A stretch of 64,000 nucleotides of DNA from Sphingobacterium pedocola (GTDB lineage: Bacteria > Bacteroidota > Bacteroidia > Sphingobacteriales > Sphingobacteriaceae): assembly GCF_015209965.1 (NCBI RefSeq), contig NZ_MU158691.1:442041-506040 (forward strand), in the 5' to 3' direction. Each line of letters opens with the position of its first letter. The first letter of the stretch is position 1. Below, piece by piece: positions 44,270 through 52,835 of the stretch. The notes beneath the pieces are model-generated. The model made no database searches. It was given only the letters and a program-made list of their open reading frames with translations, and was not told where the DNA came from. The position numbers and the translations under genes are program-made.

Positions 44270-45016
44270 TTAATCGATTCGTAGAGACGGGTTGAGTAGA
44301 TCTTTGGTAACCTGTGTTTGTGGATTCAGAAATAGCGATTCCACATCATTCTGCTCAATGATCTCACCATGTGCAATTACCGCTACCCGGTTGCAGATTG
44401 CGCGTACAACCTCCATCTCATGTGTGATCAGGATGATGGTGATGCCCAATTCGCGGTTTATTTTTCTTAACAGAGCGAGTATCGACCGCGTGGTATGGGG
44501 GTCGAGCGCACTGGTTGCTTCATCACAAAGCAGTATTTCCGGATCTGATGCCAAGGCTCTCCCGATGGCGACCCGCTGTTTTTGTCCGCCGGATAAATTT
44601 GCGGGATACTCATCTTTTTTATCGAGGAGATCCACTAGTTCAAGTAACCGCTCTACTTTGCTGCGGATCACTTCTTTACGTGTGCCGATGAGTTCGAGTG
44701 GTAACGCAATATTGTCATATACGGAACGGGAAGAGAGGAGGTTAAATTGTTGGAATATCATCCCAATCTTACGTCGGACTTGAATAAGTGCCTTATCTCC
44801 CAACTTAGCCAAATCAACCTTATCCCAGAAAATATGTCCTGAGGTTGGTCTTTCAAGTAGGTTAACGGTACGGATCAATGTACTCTTGCCTGCGCCGGAT
44901 GAACCTATGATGCCAAAGATATCTCCTTTTTCGATGTGTAGCGTAACCTCTTTTAAGGCGTCTACCCGACCATTTTTTTTATGAAATACCTTACTTACTT
45001 TGTCTAAATGAATCAT
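44270..45016 (-). CDS. metN: Methionine ABC transporter ATP-binding protein, short form
   Basis: This 248-residue ATPase has Walker A GSSGAGKST, Q-loop MIFQQFNLLSSRSVYDNIALP, signature LSGGQKQRVAIGRAL, Walker B ILLCDEATSALDP and the H-loop. The sequence around the Q loop is MetN-specific. Most MetN proteins are about 340 residues because of a C-terminal NIL domain that binds methionine and inhibits transport; this one ends after the ATPase, so trans-inhibition should be absent. First gene of metNIQ, with a 280-bp leader region upstream. Confidence 0.93.
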   Translation of the reverse strand: MIHLDKVSKVFHKKNGRVDALKEVTLHIEKGDIFGIIGSSGAGKSTLIRTVNLLERPTSGHIFWDKVDLAKLGDKALIQVRRKIGMIFQQFNLLSSRSVYDNIALPLELIGTRKEVIRSKVERLLELVDLLDKKDEYPANLSGGQKQRVAIGRALASDPEILLCDEATSALDPHTTRSILALLRKINRELGITIILITHEMEVVRAICNRVAVIAHGEIIEQNDVESLFLNPQTQVTKDLLNPSLRID

Positions 45017-45371
45017 ATACTTTTGCGAAAGTATCCATCATATACCGATAGCCTGTGATGAATGTTTTTTTTCAACAATATAGTTTTATGGGGCTAAGAT
45101 AAGGTGTTTAATTTATTATATATAATAAAATCTATCAGATTGGTCTATATTATTGAGGTATGTTGTTCGGTTTGAAGCAAGTCCGCTCTTTTACCGGAGC
45201 GTGAAATAGGGAAGCGAGATTCTCTTTTAGAAAATGTTTGTGCGTGTCGCAATAAAAATTTTCTGCTATTTAAGGTGTTTGTGGAAAATACTTTAATTGA
45301 GATTGGTTTTGTCTAGTGAAAAAAGCTATTTTTGCGTTAAAATAATGCACACTTTAATTTTGTGGTATAAA
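45017..45371. other. Divergent intergenic region: met leader and deacetylase promoter
   Basis: No gene. On the minus strand the leader of metN includes a hairpin CGCTC/GAGCG (45185-45202) followed by a conserved-looking run to 45170, then a very A/T-rich segment near 45110-45135. It does not match the SAM-I or SAM-II riboswitch cores I know. On the plus strand a good Bacteroidota promoter lies at 45331-45362. Confidence 0.5.
45331..45362 (+). promoter_or_regulatory. Bacteroidota-type promoter of the second deacetylase gene
   Basis: TTTG at 45331-45334 (the -33 element) and TAATTTTG at 45355-45362 (the -7 element TAnnTTTG) are 20 nt apart, which is the expected spacing. Transcription should start near 45368. 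Confidence 0.65.
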
Positions 45372-46340
45372 ATGGCCAAGATCGGGAGAGGGAATATGCT
45401 GTCCATATTATCAATTGTAATTTTATTGGAATTTACATCATGCCAGCATAGCTCTAGCACTACCTTGGGTTATGTTGGGGCAGCGGATACAACTGCTCTT
45501 GATGTCGTTGATTCGGCACTCGTACAGTCGGAATCAAAAAAAAGCCCGTTACTGATTACAAAATGGGATTCTTTACAAAAGAATCTAATTAAATTCCACG
45601 TAGACAGTATCAATCCTGTCGATATCAAGCTGCAGAAAAGACATTTGAAGGATTCTTTGCGACGGGAATTTGATTCCAAACCGAAACATGTATACTTGAC
45701 ATTCGATGATGGTCCGTTGATCGGTAGTGCAGCAATTGATTCCATTGCAACTGCGAAGGATATAAAAATAAATGCTTTTTTGGTCGGACGACATGCTAAT
45801 ATGAGCAAGCGTCTGAAGCGAGATCTTGAAAAATACCGGTCAAATCCGCGGGTAGGGTGCTACAACCATTCGTATACGCATGGAATGAACAAATTCAGTG
45901 CGTTTTACAGCAACCCGAACACGGCATTTGCTGATTTTGAAAAGAATGAAATTGATCTGGCTCTAACGCATAAGATCATTCGTCTGCCTGGCCGAAATAT
46001 CTGGATATATGATGACGTGCGGAAGATAGATCTGCAAAGTGGATCGAGTACAGCGGATTTACTGTATACCAATGGGTACAAGATCTACGGGTGGGATGTT
46101 GAGTGGAGAATTCATGGCTTGACCGGCAAACCGATACAGTCGGTAGGGGAGATATATCATCGAATCCGGAACTTCATGAATAATAAGAGTTCGCTTACGC
46201 CTAATAATGTGGTTTTACTGATGCACGACGATATGTTTCAGAATAAGAAGGGACAATTGCTGCTGACAGCCCTTATCGACAGTCTTAAACGCGAAGATTA
46301 CCAATTTGATTTTATAGAAGATTACCCGAAGAGGTACTAG
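45372..46340 (+). CDS. Polysaccharide deacetylase family lipoprotein
   Basis: This 322-residue lipoprotein has lipobox EFTSC preceded by MAKIGRGN and a hydrophobic stretch. The NodB domain contains HVYLTFDDGPLIGS and GCYNHSYTHGMNKF (metal site), with LLMHDDMF at the end. A 90-residue Ser/Lys-rich linker lies before the domain. An ATG at 45345 lies upstream of the predicted transcription start and is unlikely; 45396 (MLSILSIV) is an alternative start, preceded by GGGAGAGGG. It probably deacetylates an envelope glycan. Confidence 0.87.
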   Translation: MAKIGRGNMLSILSIVILLEFTSCQHSSSTTLGYVGAADTTALDVVDSALVQSESKKSPLLITKWDSLQKNLIKFHVDSINPVDIKLQKRHLKDSLRREFDSKPKHVYLTFDDGPLIGSAAIDSIATAKDIKINAFLVGRHANMSKRLKRDLEKYRSNPRVGCYNHSYTHGMNKFSAFYSNPNTAFADFEKNEIDLALTHKIIRLPGRNIWIYDDVRKIDLQSGSSTADLLYTNGYKIYGWDVEWRIHGLTGKPIQSVGEIYHRIRNFMNNKSSLTPNNVVLLMHDDMFQNKKGQLLLTALIDSLKREDYQFDFIEDYPKRY

Positions 46341-46344
46341 GCTT

Positions 46345-46381
46345 AAAAAACGGGCTGCTAAATTTTAACAGCCCGTTTTTT
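46345..46381. terminator. Bidirectional terminator
   Basis: AAAAAACGGGCTG pairs perfectly with CAGCCCGTTTTTT around an A/T-rich loop. It lies between the convergent deacetylase and PhnA-like genes and touches the latter's stop codon. Confidence 0.92.
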
Positions 46382-46958
46382 ATCCTTTGCGTAGATATTT
46401 GGTGAGAATTACAATCGTCTGACCTTCTACTTTTCCTTCTATTTGATCGGTATTGTCGGCAACTAATTTTATATTCTTAACTACTGTACCCAGTTTAGCA
46501 CTTAATGAGGATCCCTTAACGTCTAACGTTTTGGTAAGAACGACTGTATCTCCTTCATATAATCGCGTACCATTGGAATCCTGATGAAATTCTACGGTGC
46601 CGTCCTGTTCGTGATCACCGGTTTTCTTTGCCCATTCTAAATTTTCCTCGGCTAAATAAAGAATTTCCAGATTATCCGATGCCCAGCTTTCATTTCTCAA
46701 TCGGCTTAGTATTCGCCAAGCAACTACTTGTACAGCAGGATACTCAGACCACATGCTGTCCGACAGCACTTTCCAATGTTCTGGATTTAATTGTTCTTTT
46801 TTTTCAATCTGTCCCAAACAAATCTGACAGAGCAAAATACTATTGTCACTCGTTGCTACAGAAATAGGGGGTACTTCATATATGGAAAGGTTTTCTGTAG
46901 CTGTACATAATTCACATATTCCTCCGCTGCGCGTTATAAGTTGTTTCTCGAGATTCAT
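46380..46958 (-). CDS. PhnA-like zinc-ribbon protein
   Basis: This 192-residue protein has an N-terminal treble-clef-like zinc ribbon (RSGGICELCTATENL and ILLCQICLGQIEKKE; CxxC pairs at about 15-18 and 44-47). The C-terminal domain, DGTVEFHQDSNGTRLYEGD then TVVLTKTLDVKGSSLSAKLG, is the PhnA domain. Despite the name, PhnA proteins are not proven phosphonate enzymes. The extra mid-part (about residues 60-105) is longer than in E. coli PhnA. Single gene. Confidence 0.88.
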   Translation of the reverse strand: MNLEKQLITRSGGICELCTATENLSIYEVPPISVATSDNSILLCQICLGQIEKKEQLNPEHWKVLSDSMWSEYPAVQVVAWRILSRLRNESWASDNLEILYLAEENLEWAKKTGDHEQDGTVEFHQDSNGTRLYEGDTVVLTKTLDVKGSSLSAKLGTVVKNIKLVADNTDQIEGKVEGQTIVILTKYLRKG

Positions 46959-47058
46959 CTGATTTGATTTTGCGCGAAAATACGAAATTAAAATCTTTTT
47001 GAAGCGTATTAGCTAATTTGAAGGTATCAGTGGAGTGTTTTTTATTGTTGATGTTAAA

Positions 47059-47502
47059 GAAGGTTTATTTTAATCATCTTTTTTGCCCACCGCATTACCT
47101 TTCCGTCGTTGCCACGACAGGGCCTTCATTTTTTCTTGATAAAAAACGAAGCAAAAAATCAAGACTTGGTCAATGTTACGCTAAAAGCTTTTGGATTTAC
47201 TAAACAGCTCCAAGCCGTTTCACTTTGGGGATGTGTTCTTAACGCAAATCCAAAAGCTTTCTTTACGCTACATCGACCTAGGTCGTCCTTTCTAACTTCA
47301 GCTGAAGTATAAAATAATATTTAAGGATAAAGCACCATCCTTTTATACCCGACAAATGTCGCCTTGGCGGGTCGACAATAGCAGGAATGGTGCACCGTCG
47401 TGTCGAGCCGGCACAGCGACGAGTTTTGGACACTTTTGCGGTCAAAAGTGTCGACCTGTCGCGGTCCAAGCGACAAAAGAAAATTGATTAAAATAAACCT
47501 TC
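47059..47502. repeat. TIR-bounded, hairpin-rich dispersed repeat, copy A
   Basis: A 444-bp noncoding element is bounded by an 18-bp terminal inverted repeat beginning GAAGGTTTATTTTAATCA. A second copy lies at 58253-58673. From 47159 on, the two copies align almost base for base for about 345 bp. Inside are: an inverted repeat AAAGCTTTTGGATTT (47184-47198) with its complement at 47246-47260; a 12-bp palindrome CGACCTAGGTCG (47274-47285); a 10-bp hairpin GACACTTTTG/CAAAAGTGTC (47429-47452); and TGTCGC/GCGACA (47457-47475). Open frames inside are not genes. It lies between the PhnA-like gene and a zinc metallopeptidase gene. Either a MITE-like mobile repeat or a structured RNA/terminator element. 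Confidence 0.85.
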
Positions 47503-47605
47503 CTTTTTCACTTCCCTTCAACTTTACTTATGCGATAAGAAAGTTATGGCAAAGATTTTGTATCATTGATTAGAAAAAAAATGTTAATCATTAAATAGCT
47601 GAATT

Positions 47606-48472
47606 ATGAAATGGCAAGGAGGCCGTAGAGGCGGAAACATTGAGGATAGAAGAGGAATGTCTGGTGGGCAGAAACTGACGCTTGGTGGTATTGGTGGAGT
47701 GATTGTACTGGTGGTTAGTTTATTGTTGGGCGGAGATCCTGCGCAGATATTGGATCAGATGGGTGGTGGTAGTGCAGTTAATGCAACCCAGCAAGGGGAG
47801 TATCAGTCTACTCCCGAAGAGGATCGACTATTGGATTTTGCCGATGTCGTGCTGGCTAGTACAGATGATGTATGGTCTAATTTATTTAAGCAGGCAGGGA
47901 AAACCTATCCAACGCCGGCGATGGTGATATATACTGAAGGTACTGCAACCGAAGGCTGCGGTTACGGACAGTCTCACTTTGGACCTTTTTATTGCCCTGC
48001 AGATAATAAAGTGTATCTCGACCTGGGATTTAATAGAGAGCTGTCTGAGAAATTTGGCGCTAAAGGCGAATTTGCCTTAGCGTATGTAATTGCCCATGAA
48101 GTGGGACATCATATTCAGAATGTATTTGGTGTAATGGACAAGACCAATGCCATGCGGGCGCAGATGAGCGAACGGGACTACAATAAAATTTCGGTTATGA
48201 CGGAGTTGCAAGCGGATTTTTATGCTGGTGTATGGGCTCATCATGTCAACAAACTAACGGACATTGAATTGACCTACGATGATATTGTAGACGGCATGCG
48301 TGCTGCAGCAGCGGTTGGCGACGACCACCTTCAAGAGCAGGCCACAGGGCATGCTAATCCCGAATCCTTTACGCACGGTACCTCAGAACAACGGGCATAT
48401 TGGTTTAAAAAAGGATATGATACCGGAGATATGAATGCGGGTAATACATTTAATGATCCGAGTTTGCAATAA
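47606..48472 (+). CDS. Neutral zinc metallopeptidase (YpfJ family)
   Basis: This 288-residue membrane-anchored protein has an N-terminal polar stretch (MKWQGGRRGGNIEDRRG) and one transmembrane helix (GGIGGVIVLVVSLLLGG). The periplasmic domain has the zinc motif VIAHEVGHHIQNVFG (HExxH) and the downstream EQAD-like ELQADFYAGVWAHH. Length and order match YpfJ/neutral_zincin family proteins. Substrate unknown. It begins 104 bp after repeat copy A. Confidence 0.92.
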   Translation: MKWQGGRRGGNIEDRRGMSGGQKLTLGGIGGVIVLVVSLLLGGDPAQILDQMGGGSAVNATQQGEYQSTPEEDRLLDFADVVLASTDDVWSNLFKQAGKTYPTPAMVIYTEGTATEGCGYGQSHFGPFYCPADNKVYLDLGFNRELSEKFGAKGEFALAYVIAHEVGHHIQNVFGVMDKTNAMRAQMSERDYNKISVMTELQADFYAGVWAHHVNKLTDIELTYDDIVDGMRAAAAVGDDHLQEQATGHANPESFTHGTSEQRAYWFKKGYDTGDMNAGNTFNDPSLQ

Positions 48473-48502
48473 CAATCAATCAAGAATGTTTTAAGGTAAA
48501 CG

Positions 48503-49477
48503 CTATTGAACCAATAAATTACAACCGCGAATATCGGCATTGTCAAAGCGGCCGAGGATCTCGAAATCATGATTTTCGTGGCATCTACCCAAATCCTGCG
48601 TAGCAATAAACGAGCAGGAATAATAATTTGCCAGGTCAATGACATTTATAGCCCCTGTTTTTCTGTTGTCTAGCAGCGTCAGTGGATCGTTGGTGTCACG
48701 AATCAATATCTTCATCCACGGAGGTGTTTTAAACAGCCCGCGCCCGTAGGAATACCCTTGTGATAGTAGTTCTGTCATACCGTATTCGGAATGAATGGTG
48801 GAAGTTCCAAATCCCTTACACAACAATTCGTGCAGTTCATGGCGAACCATCTCCCTCCGTTGGCCCTTCATGCCACCTGTTTCCATCACAATGAGATCAG
48901 GAAAGTCGATTGTGTATTTTTCAATAAAATCCAATAAGGCATATGTAACACCGATGAGAATAGTTTTTGTGCCCTTGATGTGCAATTTTTGTAATACCTG
49001 ATATAGATCTTCATGATTATAAAGAAAATAATTGCTTTCTTCTTGACAGGAAGATTTTATCAAATCATCTACCATATAAATAAGGCTCGATCCCGATCGC
49101 TCTAGATAGGACGGAAGGAGGGCGAGTATAGCCGTGTTTTCTATATCACCATAAAACAGTTTAAAAGCTTTTCGAAAACTCATTTCGTATACCTGTAGAT
49201 TGGCTACGGGATGCCGGCTCGTCACCATACCTGTGGTACCCGAACTGGTAAACGTAATTTCAGGAGTGGTGCCTTTTACAATAATTGCTTGCGTTTTGAA
49301 AAACTGAATCGGTAGAAACGGAATTTTTGTATAATGATCAACTTGGTCGGGTTGAACCCCGAGATGGGTTACATATTGGCGGTAGACTAAGGTATGTTCA
49401 TATTGATAGCGGAATGTAGCCAATGCTGCCGCATTAAATTGATGATTATCTGAAATATCAAATAGATGTGTTACCAT
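48503..49477 (-). CDS. LuxE/PaaK-like acyl-protein synthetase (adenylating enzyme)
   Basis: This 324-residue protein belongs to the ANL-type adenylating fold. FTSSGTTGMVTSR is the ATP P-loop, and TIHSEYGMTELLSQGYS matches the second adenylation motif (Y-G-x-T-E). In luminous bacteria LuxE links a fatty acid to LuxC; here no luxC or luxD is present. Stand-alone LuxE-like proteins occur in Bacteroidota, and an acyl- or aryl-activation role is likely. The upstream gene is fabG, separated by a 17-bp perfect hairpin. Confidence 0.85.
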   Translation of the reverse strand: MVTHLFDISDNHQFNAAALATFRYQYEHTLVYRQYVTHLGVQPDQVDHYTKIPFLPIQFFKTQAIIVKGTTPEITFTSSGTTGMVTSRHPVANLQVYEMSFRKAFKLFYGDIENTAILALLPSYLERSGSSLIYMVDDLIKSSCQEESNYFLYNHEDLYQVLQKLHIKGTKTILIGVTYALLDFIEKYTIDFPDLIVMETGGMKGQRREMVRHELHELLCKGFGTSTIHSEYGMTELLSQGYSYGRGLFKTPPWMKILIRDTNDPLTLLDNRKTGAINVIDLANYYSCSFIATQDLGRCHENHDFEILGRFDNADIRGCNLLVQ

Positions 49478-49496
49478 TTTCCAAACAGGTGATATA

Positions 49497-49533
49497 ACAA
49501 TACACGCTGCCAGCCACTGGCAGCGTGTATTGT
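49497..49533. terminator. 17-bp perfect hairpin between fabG and the LuxE-like gene
   Basis: ACAATACACGCTGCCAG and its exact complement enclose a 3-nt loop. It lies between the fabG stop and the LuxE-like start on the minus strand. It lacks a T-run on that strand, so it may be an attenuator or RNA-processing hairpin. Confidence 0.7.
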
Positions 49534-49538
49534 ATTTC

Positions 49539-50282
49539 TTATAACATACCGCCGCAGACAGGTAATACTTGGCCGTTGATATATCCGGAAAGGTCTGAGG
49601 CTAAGAATAGGCATGCGTTGGCCACATCCTCTGCTTCGCCGGCACGTTTTAACGGAATATTAGCTTCCCATCCTGCAACCACTTTGGGATCCAATACTTC
49701 TGTCATCTCGGTACGGATGAATCCTGGAGCAACAACGTTGGTACGGATATTACGAGATCCGAGCTCTTTGGCGAGGGACTTTGAAAAACCAATGATACCT
49801 GCTTTAGAAGCAGCATAATTCGCCTGCCCGGCGTTACCTTGTACCCCTACTACCGAACTCATATTGATAATACTTCCCTTACGATTTTTCATCATTACTT
49901 TGGAAACGGCTTTAGATACGTTGAAGATAGACTTCAGATTGATGTTAATGACGTCATCCCAGTTTTCTTCGGTCATCCGCATCAATAGGCCATCCTTTGT
50001 AATACCTGCATTATTCACAACGATATCTATGGTTCCGAAGTCGGCTACTACGCTGTCTATCAACTTCTCGGCTTCATCGAATTTTGAAGCGTCTGAGCGA
50101 TAACCTTTAACTTGCGTTCCAAACGCTTGTAACTCTTGTTCCAATGCTTGCCCTTTTTCTACTGAAGATAAATAAGTAAATGCTACATTAGCCCCTTGTT
50201 GGGCAAATACTTCAGCAATTTTACGACCTATCCCTTTTGAAGCTCCTGTTATTAAAGCTGTTTTTCCCTCAAGTAATTTCAT
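49539..50282 (-). CDS. fabG: 3-oxoacyl-ACP reductase
   Basis: This is the short-chain dehydrogenase of fatty-acid elongation, using NADPH. It has 247 residues from MKLLEGKTALITGASKGIGR at 50282; an in-frame ATG 75 nt upstream adds an implausible extension. TGASKGIG binds the cofactor, NNAG follows, Ser in INMSSVVG and YAASKAGIIGFSKSLAKEL give the catalytic Ser-Tyr-Lys, and the C-terminus GYINGQVLPVCGGM is FabG-specific. It is remote from other fab genes here. Confidence 0.93.
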   Translation of the reverse strand: MKLLEGKTALITGASKGIGRKIAEVFAQQGANVAFTYLSSVEKGQALEQELQAFGTQVKGYRSDASKFDEAEKLIDSVVADFGTIDIVVNNAGITKDGLLMRMTEENWDDVININLKSIFNVSKAVSKVMMKNRKGSIINMSSVVGVQGNAGQANYAASKAGIIGFSKSLAKELGSRNIRTNVVAPGFIRTEMTEVLDPKVVAGWEANIPLKRAGEAEDVANACLFLASDLSGYINGQVLPVCGGML

Positions 50283-50531
50283 ATGTAATCTAGTTGTTGT
50301 TGCATTGTTGTCTTTTATCCTTCCCCCGCGTTTCCGCATGTTATTCATCCTCACCACAAAAGTGTTAAATTCTACTTGTAATCCAAAAATAAACTTATAT
50401 TAATATAGCTGGCAATTATTTAGAGGGGCCAAGTGTTTTTAAAAGTGTAATTGAAATGCTGTTTTTTACAATTTCATTAGGGAAATGAAAGAATTTTGAC
50501 AAAACCATTCGAAATAACCGATTCTGAATGT

Positions 50532-50539
50532 TAATTTTG
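50532..50539 (+). promoter_or_regulatory. Putative -7 promoter element of mqo
   Basis: TAATTTTG matches TAnnTTTG and ends 17 bp before the mqo ATG. No -33 TTTG stands at 19-21 nt upstream, so this is a partial match. Confidence 0.4.
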
Positions 50540-50556
50540 CACCCAATTAGATAGAC

Positions 50557-52050
50557 ATGGGCAAGAAAAAACAAAAAACTGAAGTTGACGTAGTTCTTAT
50601 TGGAGGTGGTATAATGAGTGCTACGTTGGGTACACTTATCAATGAATTAAATCCAGCTGTCAATATTGAGATATTAGAACGTTTAGATGTTGTTGCCGCA
50701 GAAAGTTCGGATGCATGGAATAATGCGGGAACAGGACACTCTGCCCTATGTGAACTGAATTACACGCCCCAACGCCCTGATGGTTCTGTTGAAATCGATA
50801 AAGCGATTAAAATAGCAGAGCAGTTTGAAGTATCAAAACAATTTTGGTCCTATCTAGTTGAAAAAGGCGTAATTACCAATCCTGAACAGTTTATACGACA
50901 AGTGCCACATATGAGTGCGGTATTTGGAGAGAAAGATGTAAATTTCTTAAAAACCCGCTTTGAAACATTGACGAAGGAGAATCTGTTCAAGGGAATGGAA
51001 TATACGGAGGAAAAGACGCTTCTAGAGGAATGGATTCCACTGATGATGGAAGGCCGCGATCCGAATGAAGCTATCGCTGCGACTAAGATGGAGATTGGTA
51101 CAGACGTTAATTTTGGCGTGCTCACCCAAGATTTGATAAACCACCTCGATCAAAAAGATAATATTAAACTTTCTTTGAATCAGGAGGTAAAAGATATAGA
51201 ACGTGAGGATGATGGACGTTGGGAAGTGGAGGTCAAAGATTTAATAACGGGTGAGAAGCGTGAGATTATTGCCAAATTTGTCTTTATCGGTGCTGGAGGC
51301 CATTCGTTACTGTTGCTGGAAAAATCCGGTATTCCGGAAGCAAAAGGATATGGTGGTTTTCCGGTAGGTGGGCAATGGTTACGCTGTATGAATGAAGAGA
51401 TCATCAACCAACATCACTCCAAAGTATATGGTAAGGCTTCAGTGGGAGCTCCACCTATGTCGGTACCACATTTGGACACGCGTTACATAGATGGAAAACA
51501 GGCGTTGTTGTTTGGCCCATATGCGGGATTTTCAACCAAATTCTTAAAAAAAGGATCGTATTTCGATCTTCCTGCCTCCATCAAACTGTCGAATATCAAA
51601 CCTATGCTTTCTGCAGGATTAGATAATTTGCCATTAACGAAGTATTTGATAACCGAAGTAATGAAAAATCCGAAGGACAAGTTGGACGCGTTGAAACAAT
51701 TTATGCCAACGGCCAAGTTAGAAGACTGGGCTATTGAAAAGGCGGGACAACGTGTGCAGGTCATCAAAAAGGACCCTAAACACGGTGGGGTATTAGAGTT
51801 TGGCACAGAAGTGGTGTCGAGTGCAGACGGTTCTATTGCTGCATTGCTGGGTGCTTCGCCAGGCGCTTCGACTTCGGTGGCGATCATGATTCAGCTGTTG
51901 AAAAAATGTTTTCCAGAGCGTGCGAAATCAGATGAATACCGTAAGAAATTAAGGGAAATGATCCCTTCTTGGGGAAAGTCATTAAACGATGACCAACAGT
52001 TGTGTGCATACACACGTGAAAAAACGCATACCGTATTAAAACTAAAATAA
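50557..52050 (+). CDS. mqo: Malate:quinone oxidoreductase
   Basis: This peripheral membrane FAD enzyme oxidises malate to oxaloacetate and reduces quinone, replacing or aiding NAD-malate dehydrogenase. It has 497 residues. The FAD fold is VDVVLIGGGIMSATLGTLI. NNAGTGHSALCELNYTP and KFVFIGAGGHSLLLLEKSG are diagnostic, and the end GASPGASTSVAIMIQLL is conserved. The TPP riboswitch follows 11 bp later. Confidence 0.96.
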   Translation: MGKKKQKTEVDVVLIGGGIMSATLGTLINELNPAVNIEILERLDVVAAESSDAWNNAGTGHSALCELNYTPQRPDGSVEIDKAIKIAEQFEVSKQFWSYLVEKGVITNPEQFIRQVPHMSAVFGEKDVNFLKTRFETLTKENLFKGMEYTEEKTLLEEWIPLMMEGRDPNEAIAATKMEIGTDVNFGVLTQDLINHLDQKDNIKLSLNQEVKDIEREDDGRWEVEVKDLITGEKREIIAKFVFIGAGGHSLLLLEKSGIPEAKGYGGFPVGGQWLRCMNEEIINQHHSKVYGKASVGAPPMSVPHLDTRYIDGKQALLFGPYAGFSTKFLKKGSYFDLPASIKLSNIKPMLSAGLDNLPLTKYLITEVMKNPKDKLDALKQFMPTAKLEDWAIEKAGQRVQVIKKDPKHGGVLEFGTEVVSSADGSIAALLGASPGASTSVAIMIQLLKKCFPERAKSDEYRKKLREMIPSWGKSLNDDQQLCAYTREKTHTVLKLK

Positions 52051-52061
52051 GTTAAACAAAC

Positions 52062-52165
52062 TTATGGGGTGCTAAGATAGAGACGACTCTATTAAAAGGC
52101 TGAGATTATACCCAATACCTGTAACAGGTAGGAACCTGATCCGGATAATGCCGGCGTAGGGATTA
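52062..52165 (+). ncRNA. TPP riboswitch (THI element)
   Basis: The canonical core is readable: GGGGTGC at 52066, then GGCTGAGA, the variable stem, and ACCTGATCCGGATAATGCCG followed by GCGTAGGGA. It controls the downstream pnuT gene. Between it and the ATG a hairpin AAGTG-AGTT/AACT-CACTT (52197-52221) could be the expression platform that hides the start region. Confidence 0.95.
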
Positions 52166-52196
52166 ATTTCTAGATCACGTCTTAAGGCAGTTCCGT

Positions 52197-52221
52197 AAGT
52201 GTAGTTACTTTTAACTCACTT
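52197..52221 (+). promoter_or_regulatory. Hairpin between TPP riboswitch and pnuT start
   Basis: A 9-bp stem with one bulged T closes just before the ATG at 52224. It fits a translational switch that depends on TPP. This is inference from position. Confidence 0.4.
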
Positions 52222-52223
52222 CA

Positions 52224-52829
52224 ATGGAAATAATAATTGAACATATCGTGACTGCTTTCCAGCAAACCTCCTGGTTGGAAAGATTAGCTGTTATATTTGG
52301 AATCATCCAGGTACTGTTATCCAAAAACAACAAAGTATCGAATTATTTTTTTGGGATACTCTCCGTTACATTGAGCATGTATGTCCTGTTTGGTGCAAAA
52401 TTGTATGCCGAAATTGCACTCAATATGTACTACCTAATCATGAGTATATATGGGTGGTGGTACTGGACGACTAACAAGGAGGCTAAAGACCGACCGATCA
52501 GCAGCTGCAGTAAAAAGGAATGGCAGGTAGTAGGCGGGATTGTTTTCGGCGGCTTTTTTCTTTTCTATTTTATTTTAAAGGGAATCACCGATTCTGACGT
52601 GCCCATGTGGGATGCTTGGGTAACCGCTACAGCGTGGGCAGGGATGTGGTTATTAGCTAAACGAAAAATTGAGAATTGGATATTGCTAAATATCAGTAAC
52701 TTTTTCGCTGTTCCTCTTTTGATCCATAAAGATCTTTATCTTTTTGCGGCACTTACTTCGTTTTTGTTCATCGTAGCGATATTTGGATTTCTAAAATGGA
52801 AGAGAATCATGCGTCTTCAACTTAACTAA
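52224..52829 (+). CDS. pnuT: PnuC-fold thiamine transporter (PnuT-type)
   Basis: This 201-residue, seven-helix protein belongs to the PnuC family (SKNNKVSNYFFGILSVTLSM, NMYYLIMSIYGWWYW with the family WxxW-type aromatic motif, ENWILLNISNFFAVPLL). PnuC proper imports nicotinamide riboside; a TPP riboswitch upstream makes thiamine the expected substrate, as described for PnuT in Bacteroidota. The gene is followed after 6 nt by an acyl-CoA-dehydrogenase-like gene. Confidence 0.88.
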   Translation: MEIIIEHIVTAFQQTSWLERLAVIFGIIQVLLSKNNKVSNYFFGILSVTLSMYVLFGAKLYAEIALNMYYLIMSIYGWWYWTTNKEAKDRPISSCSKKEWQVVGGIVFGGFFLFYFILKGITDSDVPMWDAWVTATAWAGMWLLAKRKIENWILLNISNFFAVPLLIHKDLYLFAALTSFLFIVAIFGFLKWKRIMRLQLN

Positions 52830-52835
52830 TTTGCT

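Noticed and set aside
45150..45240. Plus-strand string near AATAGGGAAGC that recalls a cobalamin riboswitch
   Set aside because: The remaining conserved B12 elements are absent and the downstream gene is a deacetylase.
45100..45300. Possible SAM riboswitch before metN
   Set aside because: No SAM-I core (GAGGGA...CCC...TGAA...GCAACC) or SAM-II core could be found; kept only as an unidentified leader.
47109..47521. Several short open frames on both strands in repeat copy A, also present in copy B
   Set aside because: They follow repeat sequence, recur in both copies with frame changes, and cover palindromes; they are by-products of the element, not genes.
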